DNA of 64,000 nucleotides from Protula sp. h YS-2021 (Eukaryota; Annelida; Polychaeta; Sabellida; Serpulidae), in NCBI GenBank assembly GCA_949752745.1, contig OX457026.1:23687308-23751307 (forward strand). The letters run 5' to 3'. The position numbers were made by a program, and so were the translations under genes. The notes beneath the pieces were generated by a model, which saw only the letters and a program-made list of their open reading frames with translations, did no database searches and was not told where the DNA came from. Of this stretch, positions 14,451-26,238 are shown piece by piece. Positions within the stretch are counted from its first letter, which is position 1, and each line of letters opens with the position of its first letter.

Positions 14451-16480
14451 TTGCAATCGTAATGTTTAAATCTGTTTCGGTTGTGATAGGCACATCCTGT
14501 GTGGTGATGGAGGTGAGTGACAGCGTGTGTACCAAGGCTAAAGAATTCTAGCTTTTACAGCGTTTTCGGCTCTTAGCGCGTACTCTAGGTGTCTCCTGCT
14601 GCTGAATAAAAAAGAACATAGAATCTTCAAGATGAAAACATGGGTCATAACGGTTGTCCAGTGTACAGGGTTGTATGCCCCATCGACGAAGACAAGCGGT
14701 ACATCTCTAGTGAGGATCACGTGTCCGCTTGCTGTGCGCACATGAGTCCGGGATTGGCAGTGAATATACAATAAAAGCAAACTTCGTTAGTAAGTAATTA
14801 CCACTGTTCCTGATCATAATAAATGATGTGTTAAAGTGATACCCGGCATTGTAGCGAGTGACACGTGACTGATTGCCGCAGATACGAACCGTAACGTGGA
14901 GCAGTCGTGATAGCACCACCTGGTCACAAACACGACCCGTGACAGTCACGACTAATATGACCTATGATCTCATGCCTGTCACATGATCAACATCTTTACG
15001 GGTCGTGACAGTGATAACCCATTGGCAGCATAAACAATAGCAGTAAACCATAATCTGTAAACGGAACAGGATGAAACTTGCAGTATATATACAACTACTA
15101 CTAAAGGTAAATAATATAAAAAAAGCATGCAATTCACCTTGAATTCGATCTATTTTAATCCCAAAAAAACTCCTGCTTATCCTATCGCCATAAGTTGGGT
15201 ATGGTCCAATGAAATGACTGGCACCGCACTGAAACTGATTGGTAGAGAGGTTGACAAAGCAATGCAAACACACTAACAGGGAAACCCAGTTCAAGATTTG
15301 CAATTATGGTTACATCTCGCAAAATCTCTATTATGGATCGCGATAAACAATGTTTAACACATTGAAAAACCAATGGTGATGGCTTCGTAGTCTGCAAGCC
15401 GATATTTTCGAAATTAAAAGTTAAAATATATGGTGATAAATGTCAATATATATATATTAAATTCCTTCAATGTTTAGAAAATTAATTTAGCTAGAAAAAT
15501 GTTATTCCGCCACACAACTCTTATTGTGGTTATTCTTTATGATTAAAAGTTTCTTTTTTATTGCATTTCTTTGTCACAATAAACTGAACTGTTCTAAGTT
15601 ATTGAATGAGCAAAATGTGATGCATAAATAAAAAATTCATCTTTAAGGTAAAAATGTCAATTTGTCATCAATTTCTACTGTTTTATGACATATGGGAAGA
15701 AATGCGTATTTTATTAACGATTTTTTTCATTTACCGTAACAAACGAACAATTAAAAAAAACAAAAATGATAAATGCAAACAATCAACAATATAACTTCGT
15801 GTACATATGCCGGAGGTATTCCTGTTCAATATTTTAATGCACTTGAGTTTAGTTTAGATGTTTTTAGACCGCATTTTATTTTGACGCCTCGAGAAAGAGA
15901 TAAATTAGGCAAATTAGATGCATGAAGGGCCAAAATCGTCCGAGAAAGTTTCGCGACCAGTCCACAGTAAAATATGTATCCAAAACACAGGAAACAGACC
16001 TGTGTGCAATGTGTGATTGCTCGCGTGAAAATGGTTTTATCCCATAAACAAACGTGTTCATTGAGAATAATTACATCAATTGAAGTAAATTCAAGATTCG
16101 AAGAAATATTGGCTAATATTTCTGTCCTTTTAGTTTTGATGTATGTATCTTATCCTGTCTTTTTATACTTCATGGTTGTATTGAAATCACATAAAAAGGA
16201 ATTTCCCAAAACGTAATCTGAATGACATATTAAAGATAGAACTATGGAGACATTAGGGTAATATCCGTTGCATTGAAACTGACTAAAAATGAAGTATCCT
16301 CTAGTCCAGTAAAAGGACATCTTATGTTTTGGAAATTCCCCATATTGCCTGAAAAAGTGTATATTATATGTTTGTTACCCGCTATTTTATTAAATATATT
16401 ACGATATTCAATACAATCCCCATGTGTTTTTCAGCCAGGTTCGACCTAAATAAACGGCACATCCGGGAGAAGAAATCTTT
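14451..16480. other. Non-coding stretch
   Basis: No supported gene. Between 14930 and 15010 the words cacgacccgt and acgggtcgtg form an inverted repeat that could mark a mobile-element terminus. From 15400 on the sequence is AT-rich with short open frames lacking motifs. Confidence 0.45.
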
Positions 16481-16489
16481 ACAGAGGGA

Positions 16490-17898
16490 ATGCCACGATA
16501 TATCATTGATGAATTCAAAAATCATTTTCTAATGAACAGAGGAACACTGGAAGTTAATTACAAGAAACTAGATCATATTATCAGGCATCAAAATTTACTT
16601 GAGCTTACAGAAAAGTCATATAGAGGCGGGCAATGGCAGATTCAATTAGGAAAGAAATTGTTGATATTTCTCTGACTTTGTTTTATAAATAGAAACTCTT
16701 ACAGGGAAAACTTATTCACCGTTTATGAAGGCATTTGTTGTACACTTGTCCACGACATAGCGAAAGCATTTGCCTTGCATCTTGTTCTCAAAGCTATTCG
16801 TTGGCCAAGTGATGAAGAAAAAATAGATATATCACAGGCAGCGGGGGAGAACAAAAGATTTCCGAAAGTTATGGGCATGATTGACGAGACCCACATACCT
16901 GTCCAGAAACCCATTGGCGGGGTATTTACTATTGCAACCGGAAAGATTTCCATTCAATCACACTGCAAGGTAACTGATTGTTGCTGCTACAGATGGAATA
17001 GATTTTGAATGAAAAAGGGGTGGGGGAGACAAACAAACCAAAAAAGGCACTTGTTTTTATTTATTAACTTTTTTTATTGCTGAGTAATAAATTTGCAAGG
17101 CAGAACAAACCTTTGAACGGAAAAGAATGTTGAATAGTGCATTACCATCCTTCACAATAAAGCGGGCGTTTATTAATTAAATAGAATGCTTATGTGCGAC
17201 GAATTTGTCCTTGATGACACTGCCTACCCGAATTTAGAATGGCTGTTGACTCCATTTAAAGCATACCAGCTAATTACAGCCAACATGATTCGCTACAACA
17301 TAGTTCATTCTTCGATGAGAACTACTATACAACAAGCATTTTTATGGTAAAAGGCATAACTAAACTAAAAAACAGTCCAGTGGAAACTTTTGATATTTCG
17401 ACTGCAAAAATGGGATAATTGCATACAATGCTAATCAATACCTCAGTTAAAGTTTCAATATTATTTTGAGCTAATTAAGAAATAAACGTGATACGATGCA
17501 GGTTGTCGGCATTTTGATTTAGAGAAAAAGTAAACCACTAGATAATAACGTCTTTGATAATGTTACAAATAAGGTATGAGCAAATCACTTTCGAGAAGCA
17601 CGTTGCAGAACGTCCTGAATAATATTCAAAATCTCTTTATGATTTTTAACATGTTTAACAAGATAATACTTAACTTTTCCACATTACTTTCAAATGTCTA
17701 ATGTAAATTTAACTCCTTGCAGGTAGATTTCAACGCTTAAAATCCATCGACCAACATAACGCTGAGACAATGCCTTACACTACTGCAGCCGCTTCCTGCC
17801 TTTACACTATATGCATACTGCAAGGCAAGGTAGACGACTTCTTTGAAGATTATGTGGACTCACCAGATCCACTTTTTGCCCCTTTGCATATTCAATAA
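16490..17898 (+). pseudogene. PIF/Harbinger transposase (HARBI1-like) remnant
   Basis: Pieces in order match the Harbinger nuclease family. The first is YIIDEFKNHFLMNRGTLEV..KKL ending in KKLLIFL (16490-16675). NSYRE...LVHDIAKA...AIRWPSDEE then leads to FPKVMGMIDETHIPVQKPIG (16700-16925), where the Asp of GMID is the first catalytic residue. Next come DEFVLDDTAYPNLEWLLTPF and a YNIVHSSMR..I..AF box (17190-17345). Finally GRFQRLKSIDQHN...TAAASCLYTIC (17722-17898) follows a good acceptor (ccttgcag). A TGA replaces the Trp expected after KKLLIFL, and the catalytic stretch between 17008 and 17190 is not readable, so the gene is broken. Its last 42 bases lie inside the duplicated block and are repeated at 22350. 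A Myb-like partner ORF lies convergently just downstream, as in complete Harbinger elements. Confidence 0.8.
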
Positions 17899-18143
17899 CG
17901 ATGAAAGGGAAAGAGGAATACTTAGGCAAAATGCTGTAATGCGGGCGTTGTCACGCCACTGACAGTCGTACATCCAGACAGTTATGAACTAAAACTGTAA
18001 GAGAAGTTCGGTTTCGACAAAATTGTGGGTCATGATTTTGCTGTGACAATCACTTGCACACTGAACATTTACTTAAACATTTTTTTATTTAAATTGAGAA
18101 GTCCTAATTTGGAATGTTTTTGATTTTTTAAGAAGTTTGGCTA

Positions 18144-18422
18144 TTAAATTACATTCGAAATGGAAAACATTATCTGTGAAAGCATAATAAAAATATGAAA
18201 TCGCATATTCTGCAGTGACACAGAGACAGACATGGGGCTATCCTTTGAACCAGGTGAATTGTTGTTGCCAACAAGAACAGGTGGAAAGATATCTGGCCTC
18301 TTTTCCAATGCCAAGGCTATTTCCTCAGCGAATTCGAAATACCTTCGCTTGGCCCCAGTTTGTTGTTTGTTGGCGAGGTGTTCTTTAAACTTCTTAACCA
18401 CATACTTTGACTTCGACCCACA
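18144..18422 (-). CDS. Harbinger-associated Myb/SANT-like protein, last exon, copy A
   Basis: The minus-strand exon opens after an acceptor (tctttcag, just above 18422) with CGSKSKYVVKKFKEHL, then TGAKRRYFEFAEEIALALEKRPDIFPP, and ends at a stop near 18144. The layout (K..K..KE....K..TG....YF.....I...L..RP...PP) is that of the Myb/SANT-like DNA-binding protein encoded next to PIF/Harbinger transposases, which guides the transposase to DNA. It is convergent with the transposase remnant. An upstream minus-strand piece (18691-18906) may be another exon but lacks motifs. The frame is open in both duplicate copies, with K changed to N at one position in copy B. Confidence 0.5.
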   Translation of the reverse strand, partial: CGSKSKYVVKKFKEHLANKQQTGAKRRYFEFAEEIALALEKRPDIFPPVLVGNNNSPGSKDSPMSVSVSLQNMRFHIFIMLSQIMFSISNVI

Positions 18423-20566
18423 CTGAAAGATACAAGTAAACCTTAATAACTTTCAAGCTCTGAATTTTTTGGGGGGGAAGAGTTGGAGGCAAAGTTAGCT
18501 TGTACAAAAGCCAGTTGCGGAAAATGAAGTCAATATAGCGCACAATTTATTTCGTTTGGCAAAAGATACTCTTTACATTATAAAAACCTTTGTTATAACA
18601 CCGAACATAAAATAATATCCAGGATGTGCGCATGGGAAGGTTTCGCTGTTCCGGCTTCATTCATTTTTTGGATACCTCCCGCCATGTGCTTCATTTCTTT
18701 TGCTTCGGATCATGTTGCTCATCCAGCACATCTTTGCAGATGTCGATAGGCCTCAAAACCTTGTTTCTGGACCACGCCAAATGTTTCCACTCTGAAATGT
18801 AGTATTGACAAGAGATTAGTGAAATAACTAACATGACTTGATCATGAAATGATATTGCATTACTTGCATTTTTGGCGGAAACATTGGAGCTATAGTTGTC
18901 GGCCAAAATTTAGTTCTTAGGGACTCCGTTTCAACCGGAACAACATGCGACTCTGTAAATGCGAACAATAATAGAGATCCGGGGTAAATTTACGTTTCTT
19001 CACCTATATATATGCGTTTTCGTTTCTACATCCAGACCCTTGTCATTTTAAAATTAAGATTTCTAATTCTATGAAAAGGATATTTAATTCTTTCTTAATG
19101 TGCCTCACATGACAGATTTTGTCTAGACTTTATTTTATAAATGCCTCTTGGCCATTTCACTAAGTGGTCGAGTTTAAAATTAGAGTCGTATTTACTTCTG
19201 ATGTCTTGCATAACTCCAAGTTGCCCTGAGTGGAACAACTGCACATAATAACGATTTGTTCAGTCAATAATTAATAATTAATTATTTAGTAATAATTATT
19301 TCAGTGTAAATGTAAGAAATATTAAATACTTCAGATGCCATTATAAATTGCAAAAGTTATGGGGAAAAGTGAGTAGCAACGTGTAGTGACTTCTTTATCA
19401 GAACATGGAATGTTTAGAGCTAGCAAGAAGTAATTTAAGCATTAAGAAAAGGCATCGATGGTTAGCATGGTAAAATTTTTAAAAAATGAGGTCAGAGGAT
19501 GTGCGCAAAACAGGAAAATTATCAAAGGTTAAACTGATTATTCGTTGAATCTGAACAGAATCTCTTTTGCGTTTCGACTGGAAGAAGTAAATTAAATAAG
19601 AAAATAAATAAAGACGTTTCTGTGACAAGAAAAGTCCATAAATATAACGTATAAAGCTGAAACACACTTTCTAAATTTTGTCACTCACTCTTTGCAAACG
19701 ATTAAAGGGTTAAAGCAGACAAGAAATCTCATGAAGATGGATCTCCTTTGCTTTTAAGTATTCACCAAGTCATTCAGTATAATAAGTCGCCATTGGGGAA
19801 AGACAGCACCGACTTTACTTCTAAAATACTGTATTAATCACACCAGTGCAAGTAAAACTTAAGTGATAACTTAAATTTAAAGAGATAATGTCAATAGAAC
19901 ATCTGAATATCTGCAGTTTAATACCCTGAATAATCGATTGCACGACCATGTCTGATAATCTGCTTTGCAATATGAATGCATCTGGCCAAGTAAGGCGGTA
20001 TATATCTCATCCTAAAAAATGATCATACACCAGACAAATATCATTTGTTTGTTTGTGTATTTGTTTCAGACTCTAGGTCCATATATTTTAATTATACAGT
20101 TTCTTTTCAAATTACAATTGTATACATATGAAGTCTATAATTAATATAACACCTATAAAATTATTAATAACTACATATTACTAAGCACCATGTGTCTTAT
20201 TACTGACTAACTCTTTGTACCATTTTTATATAGTACTGAATGTACAATTAGGTCACTCTCATTTAGATTTTTTAACAATTTGTTATCTGAAGCATTATTC
20301 TTTTATACATACTATATGATATTTTGATAAAAAAAGGGAAATGTCGTTGGCTATCTTGATATCTGAAAGCATTATTCTTTATACATACTATATGATATTT
20401 TAATAAAAGAGGGAAATATCGTTAGGCTACTTTGAGAGCACTAGGTTTGTCGCCTCTTTCTTTTATAAACATTTTGCTGAAGATTCGAAGGTTTCTAGAA
20501 TACAGGCCTATAAGGTTAGATTTCTGGGCGTGGCATTCGAAAAATACGGTCCCATTCGCTTGACAG

Positions 20567-20576
20567 TATAAAAATA
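20567..20576 (+). promoter_or_regulatory. TATA box of the acidic-protein unit, copy A
   Basis: TATAAAAATA lies about 380 bases upstream of the acidic frame and about 900 bases upstream of an AATAAA signal. That is the spacing of a small transcription unit. Confidence 0.45.
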
Positions 20577-20951
20577 GGTCCCCCCATTCTCCCTGTTGCT
20601 AACGACCCGAGATCCATTTCCTTTTTACTCATTGTTTTTCAGAAAAGGTTCTGCCACTCCCTCCGTGTTTTTAATATTTTCTTATCATTTCTTTACAACT
20701 AATTTGCAATGAGACCGTGTCCAGATTCCTCCACGGGCAAACTCGGTTTGTTATTGGCTGTCTGAGAGCCTCTCTGGATAGCCGGGAAATTTGTTGGAAT
20801 AATTCGTTAGTTTGTTTACTCTTTTGGCAGCCATTTTGTTACCCTACAAGTGCTTTTTCTCTCTTTGCAAGACCAAATATAAATTCAGTTTACTCCACTG
20901 ATATCTGGAATTTGTTTTTATTTCAACAATCTGGAGTATCTTTAAAGCCAG

Positions 20952-21448
20952 TTGGTCGATTTGCATGAAACTTTCACTGAAGATGATGATGACAGCAGCT
21001 CTGAAAGTGAGTCAGAAAGAGACTCTGAAAGTGAGTCAGAAACAGGCTCTGATTGGTATGATATGGTTCAAGAGTCTACGATGAATATGATACCAAATTT
21101 CAAGCAAAGGTTTCAGAATATGAAGAACAAGGGCTTGAAGATGCGCGTGAAATAGCAAGTGATGCCTTTCGACCTATTTATAAGCGTCGACTTAAACAAC
21201 TGTTTATGAGACTATTCAAATATGCTCAACGTCTAGAACAAAACGAACATTATCAAACCATTTTAGAAGACTTTAATTACTTTGTTGATGAAAAACATTA
21301 CGAGTATTCGTAGGCACTAAAGGCGGCTATAAGAAGAAACGATGCATTCTTTGAAGAGCTTCTAGATGAGGAGGAGGAAGATGAAAGCAGCGACGAAGAA
21401 AGTGATATGGATGACAGTGAACAGATTGAAGCAGATGAAGAAAAATAG
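20952..21448 (+). pseudogene. Acidic Ser/Asp/Glu-rich protein, copy A (frameshifted)
   Basis: Same gene as 25444-25941, but one A is missing in the run before tctacg near 21073 (caagagtc against caagaagtc in copy B), so the frame is lost after the Ser/Glu-rich stretch. The in-frame TAG of copy B is also present here. An AATAAA follows at 21470. I do not recognise the family. The start resembles a splice acceptor (aaagccag), so a short upstream exon may supply the initiator. Confidence 0.5.
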
Positions 21449-21469
21449 ACTTATTTGACTTAACTTTAT

Positions 21470-21475
21470 AATAAA
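21470..21475 (+). terminator. Polyadenylation signal AATAAA, copy A
   Basis: AATAAA 22 bases after the last stop of the acidic-protein frame. Confidence 0.5.
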
Positions 21476-21600
21476 GACTTTGTAAATCAACAAATGTTAT
21501 AATATTGTTATAGATTTAAGATGTGTGTATTTAAGTGTATTAATAAAACTATTCAGCATATGTCTTGTTTTTTTCTGAACTGACTGCTATTGTTCCATCA

Positions 21601-21745
21601 ATTGCTTGAACAACAACTTGTTAAACAACATGTTGAACAACATGTTGAACATGCTGAACATGTTCAACTTGTTCAACAACATGTTGAACATGTTGAACAA
21701 CAGCTTGTTGAACAATTGTTGTACAATTGTTAAGCAGCTTGTTGA
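21601..21745. repeat. Self-complementary gttgaaca/tgttcaac tract, copy A
   Basis: About 145 bases built from the word gttgaacaacatg and its complement catgttcaac, with embedded palindromes such as aacatgtt and caattgttgtacaattg. It can fold into several alternative hairpins. It has no believable coding role: the minus-strand frame simply reads as Q/H/V repeats. Confidence 0.8.
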
Positions 21746-21857
21746 ACAATAGTTTGACGTAATATGTTCCTAAAAATAATTCAAACACGTGTTTGAATGG
21801 TGGGCTCACGCCATTCCAACAACCACCTATGCAAACTACTGTAAACTAAGACATCAA

Positions 21858-22349
21858 ACTGAATCCAATGGTGAAATTTTCATTCAAATCGATCAACCAT
21901 AACGAAAGTTATCACACTTTTACAAAGTTAAAATGGCGGCTTGTCAAATTATCCATACAGCCAGCTGCGCAAATAGCCCATGACTACATAATAACAAAAC
22001 GAGATATAAAACTGAACCAAATAGTGAAAGTTTCATGCAAATCGACAAACTGTAGCGAAAGTTCACTTTTTACAAAGTTAAAATGGTGGCATGTCAAATT
22101 ATGCATACAGCCACCGGTGTGAATATCCTATAACTACTTATTGCCAAAACTTTACATAAAACTGAATCAAATAGTGAAATTTTCATGCAAATCCGTCAAC
22201 CATAGCGGAAGTTATCCCACTTTTTCACTTTTTGCAACATTAAAATAGCGGCATGTCACATTATCCATACAGCCAAAGGTGTAAATAGCCTGTGACCACT
22301 TAATGTTAAAACGTTACATAAAACTGAATCAAACAGTGAAATTTTCATT
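21858..22349. repeat. 150-162-bp tandem repeat, 3.2 units
   Basis: Units start with actgaatc/actgaacc at 21858, 22011, 22161 and 22323. Each contains tcaacc/caaactgtagcg, tacaaagttaaaatggcgg and tatccatacagcc. The fourth unit is cut after attttcatt by the start of duplicate B. In copy B only the first unit survives (26351-26517). Confidence 0.85.
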
Positions 22350-22636
22350 GACTCACCAGATCCACTTTTTGCCCCCTTGCATATTCAATAACGATGAAAG
22401 GGAAAGAGGAATACTTAGGCAAAATGCTGTAATGCGAGCGTTGTCACGCCACTGACAGTCGTACATCCAGACAGTTATGAACTAAAACTGTAAGAGAAGT
22501 TCGGTTTCGACAAAATTGTGGGTCATGATTTTGCTGTGACAATCACTTGCACACTGAACATTTACTTAAACATTTTTTTATTTAAATTGAGAAGTCCTAA
22601 TTTGGAATGTTTTTGATTTTTTAAGAAGTTTGGCTA

Positions 22637-22915
22637 TTAAATTACATTCGAAATGGAAAACATTATCTGTGAAAGCATAATAAAAATATGAAATCGCATA
22701 TTCTGCAGTGACACAGAGACAGACATGGGGCTATCCTTTGAACCAGGTGAATTGTTGTTGCCAACAAGAACAGGTGGAAAGATATCTGGCCTCTTTTCCA
22801 ATGCCAAGGCTATTTCCTCAGCGAATTCGAAATACCTTCGCTTGGCCCCAGTTTGTTGTTTGTTGGCGAGGTGTTCTTTAAAATTCTTAACCACATACTT
22901 TGACTTCGACCCACA
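22637..22915 (-). CDS. Harbinger-associated Myb/SANT-like protein, last exon, copy B
   Basis: Near-identical copy of the exon at 18144-18422, with one visible amino-acid change (VKKF to VKNF) near its start. It keeps the RPDIFPP end of the Myb/SANT-like motif and the upstream acceptor. Only the tail of the transposase accompanies this copy, so it is separated from a cognate transposase. Confidence 0.5.
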   Translation of the reverse strand, partial: CGSKSKYVVKNFKEHLANKQQTGAKRRYFEFAEEIALALEKRPDIFPPVLVGNNNSPGSKDSPMSVSVSLQNMRFHIFIMLSQIMFSISNVI

Positions 22916-25058
22916 CTGAAAGATACAAGTAAACCTTAATAACTTTCAAGCTCTGAATTTTTTGGGGGGAAGAGTTGGAGGCAAAGTTAGCTTGTACAAA
23001 AGCCAGTTGCGGAAAATGAAGTCAATATAGCGCACAATTTATTTCGTTTGGCAAAAGAAACTCTTTACATTATAAAAACCTTTGTTATAACACCGAACAT
23101 AAAATAATATCCAGGATGTGCGCATGGGAAGGTTTCGCTGTTCCGGCTTCATTCATTTTTTGGATACCTCCCGCCATGTGCTTCATTTCTTTTGCTTCGG
23201 ATCATGTTGCTCATCCAGCACATCTTTGCAGATGTCGATAGGCCTCAAAACCTTGTTTCTGGACCACGCCAAATGTTTCCACTCTGAAATGTAGTATTGA
23301 CAAGAGATTAGTGAAATAACTAACATGACTTGATCATGAAATGATATTGCATTACTTGCATTTTTGGCGGAAACATTGGAGCTATAGTTGTCGGCCAAAA
23401 TTTAGTTCTTAGGGACTCCGTTTCAACCGGAACAACATGCGACTCTGTAAATGCGAACAATAATAGAGATCCGGGGTAAATTTACGTTTCTTCACCTATA
23501 TATATGCGTTTTCGTTTCTACATCCAGACCCTTGTCATTTTAAAATTAAGATTTCTAATTCTATGAAAAGGATATTTAATTCTTTCTTAATGTGCCTCAC
23601 ATGACAGATTTTGTCTAGACTTTATTTTATAAATGCCTCTTGGCCATTTCACTAAGTGGTCGAGTTTAAAATTAGAGTCGTATTTACTTCTGATGTCTTG
23701 CATAACTCCAAGTTGCCCTGAGTGGAACAACTGCACATAATAACGATTTGTTCAGTCAATAATTAATAATTAATTATTTAGTAATAATTATTTCAGTGTA
23801 AATGTAAGAAATATTAAATACTTCAGATGCCATTATAAATTGCAAAAGTTATGGGGAAAGGTGAGTAGCAACGTGTAGTGACTTCTTTATCAGAACATGG
23901 AATGTTTAGAGCTAGCAAGAAGTAATTTAAGCATTAAGAAAAGGCATCGATGGTTAGCATGGTAAAATTTTTAAAAAATGAGGTCAGAGGATGTGCGCAA
24001 AACAGGAAAATTATCAAAGGTTAAACTGATTATTCGTTGAATCTGAACAGAATCTCTTTGGCGTTTCGACTGGAAGAAGTAAATTAAATAAGAAAATAAA
24101 TAAAGACGTTTCTGTGACAAGAAAAGTCCATAAATATAACGTATAAAGCTGAAACACACTTTCTAAATTTTGTCACTCACTCTTTGCAAACGATTAAAGG
24201 GTTAAAGCAGACAAGAAATCTCATGAAGATGGATCTCCTTTGCTTTTAAGTATTCACCAAGTCATTCAGTATAATAAGTCGCCATTGGGGAAAGACAGCA
24301 CCGACTTTACTTCTAAAATACTGTATTAATCACACCAGTGCAAGTAAAACTTAAGTGATAACTTAAATTTAAAGAGATAATGTCAATAGAACATCTGAAT
24401 ATCTGCAGTTTAATACCCTGAATAATCGATTGCACGACCATGTCTGATAATCTGCTTTGCAATATGAATGCATCTGGCCAAGTAAGGCGGTATATATCTC
24501 ATCCTAAAAAATGATCATACACCAGACAAATATCATTTGTTTGTTTGTTTATTTGTTTCAGACTCTAGGTCCATATATTTTAATTATACAGTTTCTTTTC
24601 AAATTACAATTGTATACATATGAAGTCTATAATTAATATAACACCTATAAAATTATTAATAACTACATATTACTAAGCACCATGTGTCTTATTACTGACT
24701 AACTCTTTGTACCATTTTTATATAGTACTGAATGTACAATTAGGTCACTCTCATTTAGATTTTTTAACAATTTGTTATCTGAAGCATTATTCTTTTATAC
24801 ATACTATATGATATTTTGATAAAAAAAGGGAAATGTCGTTGGCTATCTTGATATCTGAAAGCATTATTCTTTATATATACTATATGATATTTTAATAAAA
24901 GAGGGAAATATCGTTAGGCTACTTGGAGAGCACTAGGTTTGTCGCCTCTTTCTTTTATAAACATTTTGCTGAAGATTCGAAGGTTTCTAGAATACAGGCC
25001 TATAAGGTTAGATTTCTGGGCGTGGCATTCGAAAAATACGGTCCCATTCGCTTGACAG

Positions 25059-25068
25059 TATAAAAATA
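25059..25068 (+). promoter_or_regulatory. TATA box of the acidic-protein unit, copy B
   Basis: Identical TATAAAAATA at the equivalent place in the second duplicate. The surrounding promoter region is unchanged. Confidence 0.45.
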
Positions 25069-25443
25069 GGTCCCCCCATTCTCCCTGTTGCTAACGACCC
25101 GAGATCCATTTCCTTTTTACTCATTGTTTTTCAGAAAAGGTTCTGCCACTCCCTCCGTGTTTTTAATATTTTCTTATCATTTCTTTACAACTAATTTGCA
25201 ATGAGACCGTGTCCAGATTCCTCCACGGGCAAACTCGGTTTGTTATTGGCTGTCTGAGAGCCTCTCTGGATAGCCGGGAAATTTGTTGGAATAATTCGTT
25301 AGTTTGTTTACTCTTTTGGCAGCCATTTTGTTACCCTACAAGTGCTTTTTCTCTCTTTGCAAGACCAAATATAAATTCAGTTTACTCCACTGATATCTGG
25401 AATTTGTTTTTATTTCAACAATCTGGAGTATCTTTAAAGCCAG

Positions 25444-25941
25444 TTGGTCGATTTGCATGAAACTTTCACTGAAGATGATGATGACAGCAGCTCTGAAAGT
25501 GAGTCAGAAAGAGACTCTGAAAGTGAGTCAGAAACAGGCTCTGATTGGTATGATATGGTTCAAGAAGTCTACGATGAATATGATACCAAATTTCAAGCAA
25601 AGGTTTCAGAATATGAAGAACAAGGGCTTGAAGATGCGCGTGAAATAGCAAGTGATGCCTTTCGACCTATTTATAAGCGTCGACTTAAACAACTGTTTAT
25701 GAGACTATTCAAATATGCTCAACGTCTAGAACAAAACGAACATTATCAAACCATTTTAGAAGACTTTAATTACTTTGTTGATGAAAAACATTACGAGTAT
25801 TCGTAGGCACTAAAGGCGGCTATAAGAAGAAACGATGCAATCTTTGAAGAGCTTCTAGATGAGGAGGAGGAAGATGAAAGCAGCGACGAAGAAAGTGATA
25901 TGGATGACAGTGAACAGATTGAAGCAGATGAAGAAAAATAG
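25444..25941 (+). pseudogene. Acidic Ser/Asp/Glu-rich protein, copy B (one internal TAG)
   Basis: The frame begins VDLHETFTEDDDDSSSE and has a run of Ser-Glu repeats. It continues with a helical, charged segment (YDEYDTKFQAKVSEYEEQGL..., then RRLKQLFMRLFKYAQRL) and ends in DEEEEDESSDEESDMDD.. before a TAG at 25939-25941. A single in-frame TAG (25804-25806) interrupts it after HYEYS, yet the frame after the stop clearly continues the same acidic protein. There is no ATG at the start; a stop lies just upstream and a likely acceptor precedes 25444, so the first exon is missing from my model. A TATA box (25059) and AATAAA (25963) bracket it. Unrecognised family; it may be transposon-borne. Confidence 0.5.
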
Positions 25942-25962
25942 ACTTATTTGACTTAACTTTAT

Positions 25963-25968
25963 AATAAA
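25963..25968 (+). terminator. Polyadenylation signal AATAAA, copy B
   Basis: AATAAA 22 bases after the stop at 25941, conserved with copy A. Confidence 0.5.
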
Positions 25969-26093
25969 GACTTTGTAAATCAACAAATGTTATAATATTG
26001 TTATAGATTTAAGATGTGTGTATTTAAGTGTATTAATAAAACTATTCAGCATGTGTCTTGTTTTTTTCTGAACTGACTGCTATTGTTCCATCA

Positions 26094-26238
26094 ATTGCAT
26101 GAACAACAACTTGTTAAACAACATGTTGAACAACATGTTGAACATGCTGAACATGTTCAACTTGTTCAACAACATGTTGAACATGTTGAACAACAGCTTG
26201 TTGAACAATTGTTGTACAATTGTTAAGCAGCTTGTTGA
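26094..26238. repeat. Self-complementary gttgaaca/tgttcaac tract, copy B
   Basis: Duplicate of the tract at 21601-21745, differing by very few bases. It lies just beyond the polyadenylation signal of the acidic-protein unit. Confidence 0.8.

Larger units (their letters stand above)
17857..22024 (+). repeat. Tandem segmental duplication, copy A (4,168 bp)
   Basis: Bases 17857-22024 match 22350-26517 at a constant offset of 4,493 (4,492 over the middle because of two compensating 1-bp indels). By eye I count about 15 substitutions. The left junction lies within the last exon of the Harbinger transposase. The right end lies in a tract of about 150-bp tandem units. The block contains a Myb/SANT-like ORF (minus), a TATA-driven acidic-protein unit (plus) and a palindrome-rich tract. 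Confidence 0.97.

Noticed and set aside
25466..25651. Minus-strand His/Leu-rich frame opposite the acidic ORF
   Set aside because: It is a shadow of the Ser/Glu repeats on the plus strand.
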